64,000 bases of DNA from Phycisphaerae bacterium (GTDB lineage Bacteria > Planctomycetota > Phycisphaerae > Phycisphaerales > UBA1924): NCBI GenBank assembly GCA_030429705.1, contig JAUIES010000001.1:62001-126000 (forward strand), read 5' to 3'. Position 1 is the first letter of the stretch; the number at the start of each line of letters is the position of its first letter. The position numbers were made by a program, and so were the translations under genes. Under the pieces are notes generated by a model that was not told the DNA's origin, did no database searches, and worked only from the letters and a program-made list of their open reading frames with translations. Shown here one piece after another: positions 35,485-44,469 of this stretch.

Positions 35485-36345
35485 ATGCACGAAGTGAACA
35501 AAGTCGGTGTGGTCGGAGCAGGTCAGATGGGTGGCGGGATCGCACAAATCTCAGCCACAGCCGGGTTGAAAACCACCATCTTCGATGTGTCTGCTGACCA
35601 GATCGAACGATGCAAAGGCATCCACTCCAAGTTGCTAGGTCGTGCGGTCGAGAAGGGCAGAATGACTGAACATGAGGCTCAAGCCACCAAAGCCAACCTC
35701 AGTTATGTCACCGACCTGAGCGCCCTGGCTGACGGCGATATCGCCATTGAAGCCGTCTCGGAGAACGCCGAACTGAAGAAGAAGATCTTCGCGGATCTCG
35801 ACGGGCTGATGACTGACGGGCAGATTCTCGCCACGAACACCAGTTCGATCAGCATCACTGAGATCGCGGCCGCCACCAAGACACCCGGTCGGGTGATTGG
35901 GATGCACTTTTTCTATCCGGTTCCGGTGATGAAGTTGGTCGAGGTGATTAATGGGCTAGCAACGGAGAAGGCAGTGACGGCGCGGGTGATCGCGCTGGCT
36001 GAAGCGATGGGCAAGACGGCTCTTCCCGCGAACGACCGTGCGGGGTTCGTTTCGAATCGTGTGCTCATGCCGATGATCAACGAGGCGTTTTACGCCTGGA
36101 TGGAAGGTGTAGCTGAACCCGCCGACATCGATGGCATCATGAAACTTGGGTGCAACTTCCCGATGGGTCCGTTGCGTTTGGCGGATTTCATCGGACTCGA
36201 TACCTGCGCCCACATCATGGATGTCCTTGCTGACGGTCTGAACAACGATCGCTATAGACCCTGCCCGCTGCTTCGTCAGCTGGTGACGGCCGGTCGTCTG
36301 GGTGACAAGACAGGGCATGGCGTATTTGATCACGCCAGCACATAA
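35485..36345 (+). CDS. hbd: 3-hydroxybutyryl-CoA dehydrogenase
   Basis: AGGAG seven bases before ATG 35485 sets the start, giving 286 residues. The NAD-binding motif GVVGAGQMGGGIA opens the protein, followed by FDVS at the adenine-ribose end, AIEAVSENAELKKKIF, the catalytic-region NTSSISITEIA, HFFYPVPVMKLVEVI (catalytic His), and C-terminal NDRAGFVSNRVLMPMINEAF and PMGPLRLADFIGLDT. It oxidises (S)-3-hydroxybutyryl-CoA to acetoacetyl-CoA in butyrate or PHB metabolism or beta-oxidation. It stands alone, not in an operon with crotonase or thiolase genes. The acyl-CoA mutase at 39967 might share acyl-CoA metabolism with it. Confidence 0.9.
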   Translation: MHEVNKVGVVGAGQMGGGIAQISATAGLKTTIFDVSADQIERCKGIHSKLLGRAVEKGRMTEHEAQATKANLSYVTDLSALADGDIAIEAVSENAELKKKIFADLDGLMTDGQILATNTSSISITEIAAATKTPGRVIGMHFFYPVPVMKLVEVINGLATEKAVTARVIALAEAMGKTALPANDRAGFVSNRVLMPMINEAFYAWMEGVAEPADIDGIMKLGCNFPMGPLRLADFIGLDTCAHIMDVLADGLNNDRYRPCPLLRQLVTAGRLGDKTGHGVFDHAST

Positions 36346-36420
36346 ACCCTATCTCGGGCCGAGTGTGAAAAACCTGAGCGCTGGATCGGAATACCCCTCC
36401 AACCCCAGGAGGACTCTGCG

Positions 36421-37023
36421 ATGAAACTGTGCGCTCGGTTTGTGGCTGCATGCATTCTCGGGGTTTCAGGCGTCCTTGTGGGTTGCCATAGCCCGCAGTG
36501 GACCACTGCCGAACCAATATCATCCACGCCTCTGTCGGCCTCGACGAACGCAGTCGTCCTGCGCACGCCGATGGGGTATCTTGACGAACCAGACCTGGCG
36601 CAGCAACTGGGTATGTCACAGATCATGCAGGCACAGAACGAATCATTCACACGGGTCCTAGTCTCAAGTGTGCCCAAGGCCGATATGCCGGGCGTAACGA
36701 GTTTGAACAACTATGTCGCGTTCGTGAACACGACTTTCTCGGCGAGCCAGCCCGATCGTGTGTTTCAGATCATCGCAGTCGATGCGGAGCCGAATCCACT
36801 GGCTGAACTTGGAATCCCGTTCATCGCCGTCGCATGGCCACACCGCGCCGACGCGGGCGAGCCTTTGTCGATATGCGAGAGTGCAGCACTGATCTTCGAG
36901 TTACCGGATGCGTTCTGGACACTTTCCTGGAATGCACCCAATGGAGCTGTATTGGACGACCTCGATGTGCTTGATCTCATGCTTGAACATCTTGAAATCG
37001 AAGGGTCGATAACAACACGGTGA
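36421..37023 (+). CDS. Putative lipoprotein
   Basis: AGGAGG nine bases upstream of ATG 36421 gives a 200-residue protein with signal FVAACILGVSGVLVGC, where cysteine 22 is the lipidation site. The mature part has a short alpha/beta sequence with no recognised domain (VVLRTPMGYLDEPDLAQQLGM, FQIIAVDAEPNPLAELGIPF). It is probably a periplasmic lipid-anchored protein. It stands alone, and a hairpin terminator follows at 37152. Confidence 0.7.
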   Translation: MKLCARFVAACILGVSGVLVGCHSPQWTTAEPISSTPLSASTNAVVLRTPMGYLDEPDLAQQLGMSQIMQAQNESFTRVLVSSVPKADMPGVTSLNNYVAFVNTTFSASQPDRVFQIIAVDAEPNPLAELGIPFIAVAWPHRADAGEPLSICESAALIFELPDAFWTLSWNAPNGAVLDDLDVLDLMLEHLEIEGSITTR

Positions 37024-37151
37024 ACGGACCAATTGGGTTCAAATCGGTGATGAATCGACGATTTGTTTGCTTTTGACGATTCAAGCTTGCATCGACAGAT
37101 CACTCATCATTAGTATGTGTCAGAACAACACTTAGAGCACTGTCACAAACG

Positions 37152-37192
37152 CAACGCGAGGTCCGGTGGGTGATCTCGCGTTGTTTGTTTTT
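37152..37192 (+). terminator. Rho-independent terminator after the lipoprotein gene
   Basis: CAACGCGAG (37152-37160) pairs with CTCGCGTTG (37175-37183) around a 14-base loop and runs into TTTGTTTTTG. The reverse strand has a weaker T-rich side, so it may also stop the converging anti-sigma operon. Confidence 0.75.
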
Positions 37193-37220
37193 GTCCAAAT
37201 TGCTTGGCAGCCTTGTCCAC

Positions 37221-38051
37221 TCAGAGCGCAGCGAGGAAGACCACATCGCGCTGTGAAACCACCGATCCACCGGGTGGTTCGACGGTGACCGCGAAAATCA
37301 CTGCATCATTCACAGGCAACTTCGCATCGATCGGGATCACGATTTCACCAGTAGTGGTCACATCGAACACACCACCATCAACCGGATACTGCTTGAGAAT
37401 GTCAAGGGGAGCGTCTGCGTATTGCTCGCCGGGGGGGCGAGTCGCATCGAACACCCAGAGTTGATACTGATACTTGGTGGGGTCATTAATCGCGAGCCCG
37501 GAGATACGCATGTACCCTTCGTCAGCTGTCTCATCCCACACAACATCGCCTGCGATGCCCTTGTCGAACTGATGTGTTGGCAAGCCCAACGGGCTGTCCG
37601 GAAGCGAAATCCAACCCGATACCTCAGATTGTTGTGAACTGAGCAGTGCTGTTCGCATCGCAGCGGGGTTGGTGTCTGTCTTGCCACCCGGAAGGCTGAT
37701 GACGAACGCCACCAGAATGGCTGCCGCTGCAACCGCCCAACCAGTCCACGACAGAACCCCCCCACGACCTCTGGAGATCGGAATCGGTGCGGGCGTTTGC
37801 GCCTCGATCCAACGATCGGCAACTTGATCAAGACGCTGACGAACGGCGTCTGGCATCGGTTCGATTTCGTCAGAGATCGCCATCGCTTCGGCCAGGGCAG
37901 CGGCGGCCAACTCAAACTCTTCGGCCTCTGTCGCGCCGTACTCATCCTGGGCAGCCTCGAACGCCTGTGTGTCGGCATCAGACAGCCCTTCGGTCGCGCG
38001 CTGAGCGAGCAACTCAAACCATCGATCGTTGGTTTTGGGTTGGTGACTCAT
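37221..38051 (-). CDS. Anti-sigma factor (RskA-like)
   Basis: The 276-residue protein has a cytoplasmic N-terminal sigma-binding part (ATEAEEFELAAAALAEAMAI), one membrane helix (WTGWAVAAAAILVAFVISL, about 100-120) and an extracytoplasmic domain matching the anti-sigma-K factor C-terminal family: SGWISLPDSPLG, YMRISGLAINDPTKYQYQLWVFDA and AVTVEPPGGS. It would hold the ECF sigma factor encoded immediately upstream (4-base overlap) at the membrane until a signal triggers release, usually by proteolysis. The zinc-binding HxxxCxxC motif is absent, as in many RskA types. Confidence 0.85.
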   Translation of the reverse strand: MSHQPKTNDRWFELLAQRATEGLSDADTQAFEAAQDEYGATEAEEFELAAAALAEAMAISDEIEPMPDAVRQRLDQVADRWIEAQTPAPIPISRGRGGVLSWTGWAVAAAAILVAFVISLPGGKTDTNPAAMRTALLSSQQSEVSGWISLPDSPLGLPTHQFDKGIAGDVVWDETADEGYMRISGLAINDPTKYQYQLWVFDATRPPGEQYADAPLDILKQYPVDGGVFDVTTTGEIVIPIDAKLPVNDAVIFAVTVEPPGGSVVSQRDVVFLAAL

Positions 38052-38617
38052 AACACACGCTCCACATCACGGCGAGGTGATTCGCCGCCTTCAATCTCGC
38101 TGAGCCGACCCCGGACTTGCATCAATCCTCGACGGATGTGCGTTTTGACTGTACCAAGCGGAATGCCCGTTGCCGTCGCTATCTTTTCGTGTGCGAGCCC
38201 CTGCAAGATGGCGAGACGAAGAACTTTTTGTTGATCTTCGCCCAGATCTGCGAGGACTTCCATCGCACGCTTCGCCTGCTCGGACATCTGACTCGTATCG
38301 GACTGTGCCGCTTGAATGGGCTCGGCTGATTCTGTGCTGACCCGTTCGTCATCACGGGACTGCTTTCGCACCCGATCGATCAATCGTCTTCGAGCGATCA
38401 TCGCGACAAATGTGGTCTCAGAAGCAACCGCCGGGTCAAACCGCGCTGCACTCCGCCACAGCGAAACGAAAATTTCCTGCACCGCATCTTCCGCGTCGGC
38501 GTTGTCGCGGCACATGCGTCTGGCAAGTGACCACACCAATCCGCTATAAGTGTGCAGACACTCGCGAACAGCCTGTTCGTTTCCGTCTGCGACTTGTTGC
38601 AAGAGACTTTTGGACAC
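38048..38617 (-). CDS. ECF-type RNA polymerase sigma factor
   Basis: The start is taken at GTG 38617 (protein VSKSLLQQVADGNEQA), typical for the family; an ATG at 38698 would add a non-conserved cysteine-rich stretch. Region 2 reads AVRECLHTYSGLVWSLARRM and DAEDAVQEIFVSLWR; region 4 is a helix-turn-helix with QQKVLRLAILQGLAHEKIATATGIPLGTVKTHIRRGL. At about 189 residues it lacks region 3, as expected. It is cotranscribed with the RskA-like anti-sigma factor downstream. The fasciclin gene lies upstream on the same strand with only 80 bases between, so it may be cotranscribed or a target. Confidence 0.9.
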   Translation of the reverse strand: MSKSLLQQVADGNEQAVRECLHTYSGLVWSLARRMCRDNADAEDAVQEIFVSLWRSAARFDPAVASETTFVAMIARRRLIDRVRKQSRDDERVSTESAEPIQAAQSDTSQMSEQAKRAMEVLADLGEDQQKVLRLAILQGLAHEKIATATGIPLGTVKTHIRRGLMQVRGRLSEIEGGESPRRDVERVL

Positions 38618-38705
38618 GATGCGGAGCCCTCTCGAACGCCGCACCGATGGTAGCGACCAAACTTCCGGTCTGCAAAGTTGACAGGAGATTGTCGCCACAG
38701 GGTGG

Positions 38706-39701
38706 TTACTCGGGAAGCAGAACCGTGTCGATCACATGGACGACACCATTCGATGCGTCAATGTCAGTGGCGACAATGGATACGCCGTTGACGACGAGTC
38801 CGCCATCTCGAATCGAGAAGACAACTTCGCCGCCTTGGGCAGTGGCCGCCGCTCCTGCGGTCACTGCGCCGTTGGCGTAGATACGACCCGGAATGACATG
38901 GTATTTGAGCACTTCCGCGAGTTTCCCTTTGTTTTCGGGCTTAAGCAACATGTTGATCGTGCCGGCACCCAACTTTTCGAACGCTTCGTCAGTCGGTGCG
39001 AGAACGGTGAAAGGACCTTCCGAACCAAGCAACTCAGCCAGACCCGCCGCCTTGGCCGCCGCGAGCAAGGTCGAGAACGAACCCGCCGCCGAAGCCGTCT
39101 CAACGATGTTCTTGTCCGCCGGAATGATGACGCGGTCGATCACATGGATCACGCCGTTGCTTGCCGAGATGTCGGTCTTGATGACATTGGCGTTCTCGAT
39201 CATCACACCCTTCTTCGAGGTCATCAGTTCAACGCGTTGTCCGCCGAGTGTGGTTGCGCCGGTCATCTTGGTCACGCGTGACGCACTGACATCGCCGGAG
39301 ACGACATGGAACAACAGCACCGCCTGGAGTTTCGCTTTGTTCTCAGGCTTGAGCAGCGTTTCGACCGTGCCTGCGGGGAGTTTGGCGAACGCTTCGTCGG
39401 TCGGTGCGAAGACCGTGAACGGCCCCTTGCCCTTGAGCGCTCCGACCAAGTCGGCCGCCTTGAGTGCAGCTGCGAGCGTGTTAAAACTGCCAGCTGCGAC
39501 CGCGGTATCGACGATGTCTTTGCCAGCGATGGCCTCGGTTGAGGTCGTGTAGCCAACAGTTTGCAGACTCGCCGTGATAGCGTTCTCTGTGCAGGCTGCC
39601 TGCGTGTCACGGTCTGATGAGCATTGAGCGTGACTCATGGTTGCAAGGCCAGCGGTCCCAAGAAGCGCAACGATGGCGCCGACGCGTGTGTGCGTTTTCA
39701 T
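38706..39701 (-). CDS. Secreted protein with two fasciclin (FAS1) domains
   Basis: The start at ATG 39701 (MKTHTRVGA) has GGAG upstream and gives a signal peptide ending near MSHA. The 331-residue protein has two FAS1 domains, about 60-190 and 195-331. Each shows the family blocks: [21 protein letters not shown] / [20 protein letters not shown] and the H2 block [11 protein letters not shown] / [15 protein letters not shown]1 domains mediate cell adhesion or matrix contact. A short cysteine pair ([11 protein letters not shown]) follows the signal peptide. It lies upstream of the ECF sigma/anti-sigma genes on the same strand. FAS1 proteins are frequently found next to ECF/RskA pairs, supporting a functional link. 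Confidence 0.88.
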   Translation of the reverse strand: MKTHTRVGAIVALLGTAGLATMSHAQCSSDRDTQAACTENAITASLQTVGYTTSTEAIAGKDIVDTAVAAGSFNTLAAALKAADLVGALKGKGPFTVFAPTDEAFAKLPAGTVETLLKPENKAKLQAVLLFHVVSGDVSASRVTKMTGATTLGGQRVELMTSKKGVMIENANVIKTDISASNGVIHVIDRVIIPADKNIVETASAAGSFSTLLAAAKAAGLAELLGSEGPFTVLAPTDEAFEKLGAGTINMLLKPENKGKLAEVLKYHVIPGRIYANGAVTAGAAATAQGGEVVFSIRDGGLVVNGVSIVATDIDASNGVVHVIDTVLLPE

Positions 39702-39966
39702 GATGAAACTCCATTCCATGTGGTTCTGATGTTCGATGGGCTTCGCCGTTGAAGCCCTCACGACCGGTTTCGACCCCCCGTCCGAAGCGGATTCAGACCA
39801 GTGCGTTTTTTCCGCGAACGCTTCAGAAATCAGCGAGAAAGTAGAATCGAAGCAGCCTGAACGCGATGTGTTCTGTCTGTAATTATGGGTCTGACACCAT
39901 TTTCGCACTGCAGCATCGACTGTCCTAAACTTCTTCACACAGCAATCAGCCGGAGGGAACACCGAA

Positions 39967-41748
39967 ATGACGACGCATGCCATTGGTTCGAGCAGTATTG
40001 TCGGGGCCGGAATCGACCCTCACGCGGTCACGATCTCAGGGATTGTTCTTGATCCTGTCTATTCGCACGAAGACCCACCCACTTCGCTCGAACTCATTGA
40101 CACCGACATCGGCTTGCCGGGTCAGTTCCCGTTTACGCGAGGTCTGTTCCCCGAGGGCTACCGATCACGCCTCTGGACCATGCGTCAGTTTGCCGGCTTC
40201 GGCTCGGCTGATGACACCAACGAACGCTTCAAGTACCTCCTGCAGGCGGCCAACACTTCGACCAAAGCGAACACCGGTCTTTCGACCGCTTTTGACCTGC
40301 CCACACTCATGGGCCGCGACTCTGACGACATGCTGTGTCTGGGCGAAGTGGGCAAGTGTGGCGTCGCGATCGACACCATCGCCGATATGCACCGCCTCTA
40401 CGCCGACATCCCTGTCGACAAGGTTACTGTCTCGCAAACCATCAATGGCCCGGGGGCTGCGATCTGGGCGATGTACCTGGCGATGGCGCAGCAGCGCGGC
40501 ATCTCGTGGGACACCCTGGGCGGCACGCTGCAGAACGACATCCTCAAAGAATTTCACGCCCAGAACGAGTTCATCTACCCCCCCGAGCCCTCCGTCAAAC
40601 TTGTTGTTGACACCATCGAGTTCCAGTCCAAGCAGGTGCCCAAGTGGCACAGCGTGTCGATCTCCGGGTACCACATCCGCGAAGCCGGTTCGTCTGCTCC
40701 GCAGGAACTTGCCTTCACGCTCCGCGACGGGATGGAGTATGTCGAAGCGTGCCTCATGCGTGGGCTCGACATTGATGAGTTCGCCCCGCGCCTCTCGTTC
40801 TTCTTCAACAGCCACAACGAGTTCTTTGAGGAGATCGCCAAACTCCGGGCGGCCCGGCGCATCTGGGCCCGCCGCATGCGCGATGTCTACGGCGCCAAGA
40901 ACCCCAAGTCGTGGTACATGAAGACGCATGTGCAGACCGCGGGCTGCAGCCTCACTGAGCAGCAGCCACTCAACAACATCGTCCGCGTTGCCTACCAGGC
41001 GATGGCCGGTGTGCTGGGTGGGTGTCAGAGTTTGCACACCGACTCGATGGACGAAACGCTTGGCCTGCCAACCGAGCAGGCGGTCACCGTCGCCCTTCGT
41101 ACGCAGCAGATCCTCGCCCATGAAACCGGCGTGACGCGCACCGTCGATCCGCTCGGCGGGTCGTGGTTTGTTGAGTCGCTGACTGACCGCGTCGAGGCTG
41201 AAGCCCTGGCGTATATCGAAGAAATCGACAACATGGCGGGCGGGTGTTGGCCGGATTGCAAGAGCCATTGGTCCGTCGAACAGGGGGGCGGCGTGGTCGC
41301 GGGCATCAACCGTGGGTACTTCCGCCGTCAGATCGCGGAGGCTTCGTACCGCTTCAGCGAAGAGTGCGAAGCCGGCGACCGCATCATCGTCGGGCTGAAC
41401 CAGTACATTGATGATGACGAGAAGCGGCCGATCGACATCCTCATGATCGGCGACGAGGTCGAGACTGAGCAAGTGCAAGCCCTCACCGAGTTCAAGCAGG
41501 CTCGTGATGAGAAGCGGGCCCGCGCGGCACTCGACCGCATCCGCACCACCTGCCGCGACGGCGACCCCGGCTTGGCTGGCGAACTGAGCGACCACTGCTA
41601 CCCGGCCTCGGCTGGCTCACTCGGGCTTGATGAGACCAATGTGATGCCGGCGCTGGTGAACGCGGCGCTCGCGGGCTGCACCCTCGGCGAGATGACGCAG
41701 GCGATGGCGGATATCTATGGGCGGTACTCGGGCGGGCCGGAGTGGTAA
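39967..41748 (+). CDS. Acyl-CoA mutase, large subunit (isobutyryl-CoA-mutase-like substrate residues)
   Basis: A coenzyme-B12-dependent mutase of 593 residues with the substrate-binding TIM-barrel only; the B12-binding domain is absent and must come from a separate small subunit not in this window. The fold blocks match methylmalonyl-CoA mutases: [49 protein letters not shown] (catalytic His) and NTHTD-like [17 protein letters not shown]. However, the two residues that recognise the substrate acyl group are Phe75 (MRQFAGF) and Gln199 (HAQNEF), where methylmalonyl-CoA mutase has Tyr and Arg. These are the isobutyryl-CoA-mutase identities. GGAGG lies ten bases before the ATG. Confidence 0.85.
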   Translation: MTTHAIGSSSIVGAGIDPHAVTISGIVLDPVYSHEDPPTSLELIDTDIGLPGQFPFTRGLFPEGYRSRLWTMRQFAGFGSADDTNERFKYLLQAANTSTKANTGLSTAFDLPTLMGRDSDDMLCLGEVGKCGVAIDTIADMHRLYADIPVDKVTVSQTINGPGAAIWAMYLAMAQQRGISWDTLGGTLQNDILKEFHAQNEFIYPPEPSVKLVVDTIEFQSKQVPKWHSVSISGYHIREAGSSAPQELAFTLRDGMEYVEACLMRGLDIDEFAPRLSFFFNSHNEFFEEIAKLRAARRIWARRMRDVYGAKNPKSWYMKTHVQTAGCSLTEQQPLNNIVRVAYQAMAGVLGGCQSLHTDSMDETLGLPTEQAVTVALRTQQILAHETGVTRTVDPLGGSWFVESLTDRVEAEALAYIEEIDNMAGGCWPDCKSHWSVEQGGGVVAGINRGYFRRQIAEASYRFSEECEAGDRIIVGLNQYIDDDEKRPIDILMIGDEVETEQVQALTEFKQARDEKRARAALDRIRTTCRDGDPGLAGELSDHCYPASAGSLGLDETNVMPALVNAALAGCTLGEMTQAMADIYGRYSGGPEW

Positions 41749-41839
41749 GCGGGGCATCGCTCCAACACGGGCAGCTCTGTCAGTATTTGCAGAGTATCGG
41801 TGGCACTAGCGACGGAGAATGGAGAGAAGTTGCGCGACA

Positions 41840-42145
41840 TCAATGTCTCGCTGCCGTTGGCTGTAACCATTTGGATAAAAAACTCGTATCACTAGACACA
41901 ACTTTATAAAAGACAACTGTTAAAATTACTCCCGTTGTGCCCAGTGCCCAAGCGGCCCTTGTCCAACCAAGTGCATTGAACGCCATGGATACGAGAATCG
42001 AGCCTGGGCAAAGGCAAAGGAACACGAGGGTCACGACTCCGACCTCCTTCCATTCAAGTGAGATGGCCAATCCAATAAGATACACAACGACAAAGAACGC
42101 GAAAACGATTGCCAGACCAATTAGAATTCCGGAGATTACTCCCAT
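41840..42145 (-). CDS. Small two- to three-helix membrane protein
   Basis: GGAGGAG directly upstream points to ATG 42145 (MGVISGILIG); a GTG four codons earlier is less likely. The 101-residue protein is mostly hydrophobic, with helices around 5-28, 36-58 and 65-85, and ends with a polar tail (LSKWLQPTAARH). No family is recognised. The base composition here is more AT-rich than that of its neighbours. It stands alone in a gene-poor kilobase between the mutase and mgtE. The very end of the frame may run into a repeat or non-genic sequence. Confidence 0.5.
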   Translation of the reverse strand: MGVISGILIGLAIVFAFFVVVYLIGLAISLEWKEVGVVTLVFLCLCPGSILVSMAFNALGWTRAAWALGTTGVILTVVFYKVVSSDTSFLSKWLQPTAARH

Positions 42146-42779
42146 TTGCTCCTCCACTCATTCGGCTGTCGGCGAGATGGTACAGGCTTTATAGGGAGTG
42201 TATCAGGAATCCGATTCGATGTAATCGATTGAGTTCGACTTCGATGGCAGGGTGGCACCAAAGTCTCGTTGAGTGCCATTGAAGTCCGTCTTCTGACCTC
42301 GGCGAGTGCCATGCCCGCGTCGTCTTCGGCGCGGGCATGTTCGTAGGACCGGCGGTTGGCTCGGGTGCGTCTTTTCTGTGTAGCACACACAGCGCGTCTT
42401 CGAATCGTGCGTGTGTGACCGTCGGACTGTCGTGAATTCGTGAGGCTTTCAGTGGTTCGCCAGCATCAGGGCCGCACGCGCGGCCGACTCGAAGACGCGC
42501 TGGCCGTGGCACACATCTGGAGACCTCATTCGGACCACCAGCCGGGCTCAGCCGGGTAGGCAAGTGTGCGACGGCGGATGGATTTGGAGGGATCCCTCGT
42601 GTGCGTTTCGGGCTCACGCCGGCGCACCACTACACTCCGTGCGATTCCCGATGCTCGTCAGATTGACCCGACACTTCTCTTGCACTGGCGCTTCGTGTTC
42701 GATGGGCATGCGTCCTTGATCATCGCCGAGCCATTGTCAGGGGACTCGACTCGTTCACCGAATCCTGGAAAGGCCTTGT
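42146..42779. other. 634-base gene-poor region
   Basis: No convincing reading frame is found on either strand. It holds a strong hairpin (CATGCCCGCG / CGCGGGCATG at 42310-42339, no T-run), the 13-base inverted-repeat element at 42391-42501, and the leader of mgtE. Confidence 0.55.
42391..42501. repeat. Element bounded by 13-base perfect inverted repeats
   Basis: AGCGCGTCTTCGA (42391-42403) and TCGAAGACGCGCT (42489-42501) are exact inverses, enclosing 85 bases. Inside lies a further GGCCGC-ACGC-GCGGCC hairpin (42470-42485). It could be a structured RNA, a small non-autonomous mobile element or a recombination site. Confidence 0.6.
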
Positions 42780-44189
42780 GTGCAAAGCGAACAACCCACC
42801 GAGGGATTGACTGAACCGACACCTTCTCCTTCGCTGCCATTGCGCGAGGCCGACTTTGAAGATGCGATTGATCGCATTGACGGAGCCGCGTGCGAAGCGT
42901 GGCTGGACGAAGCAGATGCGCGAGAGGCGGTGCACGCGCTCGCCGCGTTGAGCGATGAACAGCGTGTGGCGCTCCTTGGGATGATCTCAGCCGAACGGGC
43001 CGCCGAAGCGCTCGATCTGTTGCATGTTTCGCAGGCGATCGAAGCGCTCGAAGACATGACACCCGAGGCGGTTGCGAGCATCTTTGAACAGATGCCCAGC
43101 GACGATCGGGCGGACCTGATCAAGTCGCTTGATGAGAAAGACGCGGAAGCGATCCTCACCGCGCTCGATGATGAAGTCGAAGAGAATGTGCGCCGGCTTG
43201 CTGCTTACGAGGAAGACTCGGCGGGCGCGTTGATGGTCAGTGAGTTTCTGGCGATTCCGGAGTCTGCGACCATCCGCGATGTGCTGGCCAATCTTGAAAC
43301 CAACGCCGAACGCTATCGCAACTTCAATGTGCAGTACACCTATGTCGTCGATGAGGCGGGCAAACTGCGTGGCGTGCTTCCGATACGACGGCTGCTGCTC
43401 GCGCGGCGAGCGTCCTCGGTGCTCGATGCCATGATCGCCGATCCGATCTCGGTGCTCGACACGATGCCGAATGAAGACTTGCAGGCGGTTTTCAAAGACT
43501 ACCCGTTCATCGGGCTCCCGGTCATTTCGGCGGACGGCACGCTAATTGGTGTCGTGGAACAGAGTGATGTTGTCCTCGCAGCAGCCGAAGAAGCCGACAG
43601 CCTGTACCGACAGTCACAGGGTATTGTGGGCGGTGAAGAACTGCGCAGCATGCCGCTGCTGCTTCGATCGCGGCGGCGACTGGCGTGGTTGAGCGTGAAC
43701 ATCGTGCTCAACATTCTCGCTGCCAGTGTGATCGCGTTTCATCAAGACACGCTTGAAGCGGTCATCGCGCTGGCGGTCTTTCTGCCCATCATTTCAGACA
43801 TGAGCGGGTGTTCGGGCAACCAGGCGGTGGCGGTCAGCATGCGCGAACTCACGCTCGGTGTGACACGACCCAAGGATATCGCGCGGGTCCTGCTCAAGGA
43901 GTGCTCGGTGGGGATCCTCAATGGCGTTGCTCTGGGCATTCTCATCGGCACCGTCGCGTATTTCTGGAAAGGGAATATCTATCTGAGCGTGGTTGTGGGA
44001 ACGGCTTTGTCGCTGAACACGCTGCTCGCAGTCTGTATCGGGGGGGCTGTTCCGCTCATTCTCAAAGGTTTCAAGACCGACCCGGCGCTCGCATCCGGAC
44101 CGATCCTGACGACGATTACTGATATGTGTGGTTTTTTGATCGTGCTGACGATGGCGTCGGCGATGATGGCGAATCTGACCGGTCTGTAA
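42780..44189 (+). CDS. mgtE: Magnesium transporter MgtE
   Basis: MgtE is a magnesium-gated channel. The 469-residue protein has the expected order: N-terminal superhelical domain (LSDEQRVALLGMISAERAAEALDLL, MPSDDRADLIKSLDEKDAEAIL), two CBS domains (from EEDSAGALMVSEFLAIPESATIRDVL), and five membrane helices from LAWLSVNIVLNILAASVIAF on. The pore-region signatures AVFLPIISDMSGCSGNQAVAVSMREL and GPILTTITDMCGFLIV are conserved. The start is GTG 42780 with AAGG seven bases upstream. It is monocistronic; the tRNA follows 145 bases downstream. A magnesium-sensing leader was not found. Confidence 0.92.
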   Translation: MQSEQPTEGLTEPTPSPSLPLREADFEDAIDRIDGAACEAWLDEADAREAVHALAALSDEQRVALLGMISAERAAEALDLLHVSQAIEALEDMTPEAVASIFEQMPSDDRADLIKSLDEKDAEAILTALDDEVEENVRRLAAYEEDSAGALMVSEFLAIPESATIRDVLANLETNAERYRNFNVQYTYVVDEAGKLRGVLPIRRLLLARRASSVLDAMIADPISVLDTMPNEDLQAVFKDYPFIGLPVISADGTLIGVVEQSDVVLAAAEEADSLYRQSQGIVGGEELRSMPLLLRSRRRLAWLSVNIVLNILAASVIAFHQDTLEAVIALAVFLPIISDMSGCSGNQAVAVSMRELTLGVTRPKDIARVLLKECSVGILNGVALGILIGTVAYFWKGNIYLSVVVGTALSLNTLLAVCIGGAVPLILKGFKTDPALASGPILTTITDMCGFLIVLTMASAMMANLTGL

Positions 44190-44334
44190 AGTCGCTCTCC
44201 GCAGAACCGAGTTCAGGGGTCCAATCGGCCGTCACGGAGGCCAAACTGGCGAGTTCACTTGACCCACCCGCAGCGCCGGCTGCCGGTCGATGCGGGCGTG
44301 ATGCGTGGCTTTTGGCCTACTACACTGTGCGGCA

Positions 44335-44407
44335 GGCCCTGTAGCTCAGCGGTTAGAGCAGGCGACTCATAATCGCTCGGTCCCCGGTTCGAATCCGGGC
44401 GGGGCCA
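44335..44407 (+). tRNA. tRNA-Ile(CAT), lysidine-type
   Basis: A complete 73-base cloverleaf without encoded CCA: acceptor GGCCCTG / CGGGGCC, D-arm GCTC-AGCGGTTA-GAGC, anticodon arm GGCGA-CTCATAA-TCGCT (anticodon CAT), T-arm CCCGG-TTCGAAT-CCGGG. The anticodon alone would fit Met, but the body closely matches the minor isoleucine tRNA (GGTTAGAGCAGGCGACTCAT and AATCGCT). C34 would therefore be converted to lysidine by TilS to read AUA. A 3'-half copy lies at 45700-45736. Confidence 0.9.
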
Positions 44408-44469
44408 TTTTCGTTCTCGGCTCCATTCACACTGGACCTTGGGGGCAAGGTTGAGAGCGACGCGAAGAG

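Noticed and set aside
40165-41595. Long antisense frame (476 codons) over the acyl-CoA mutase
   Set aside because: The plus strand clearly encodes the mutase. The open complement follows from GC-rich codon use and has no recognisable domain.
41840-41900. Possible integron attC or repeat at the LQPTAARH end of the small membrane protein
   Set aside because: The tail resembles ends I have seen on unrelated environmental proteins, but neither a matching RYYYAAC / GTTRRRY pair nor an attC fold could be made, so no claim is made.
42189-42617. 142-codon minus-strand frame in the gene-poor region
   Set aside because: Pro/Arg/Thr-rich, no ribosome site, spans the inverted-repeat element and hairpin; no sign of a protein family.
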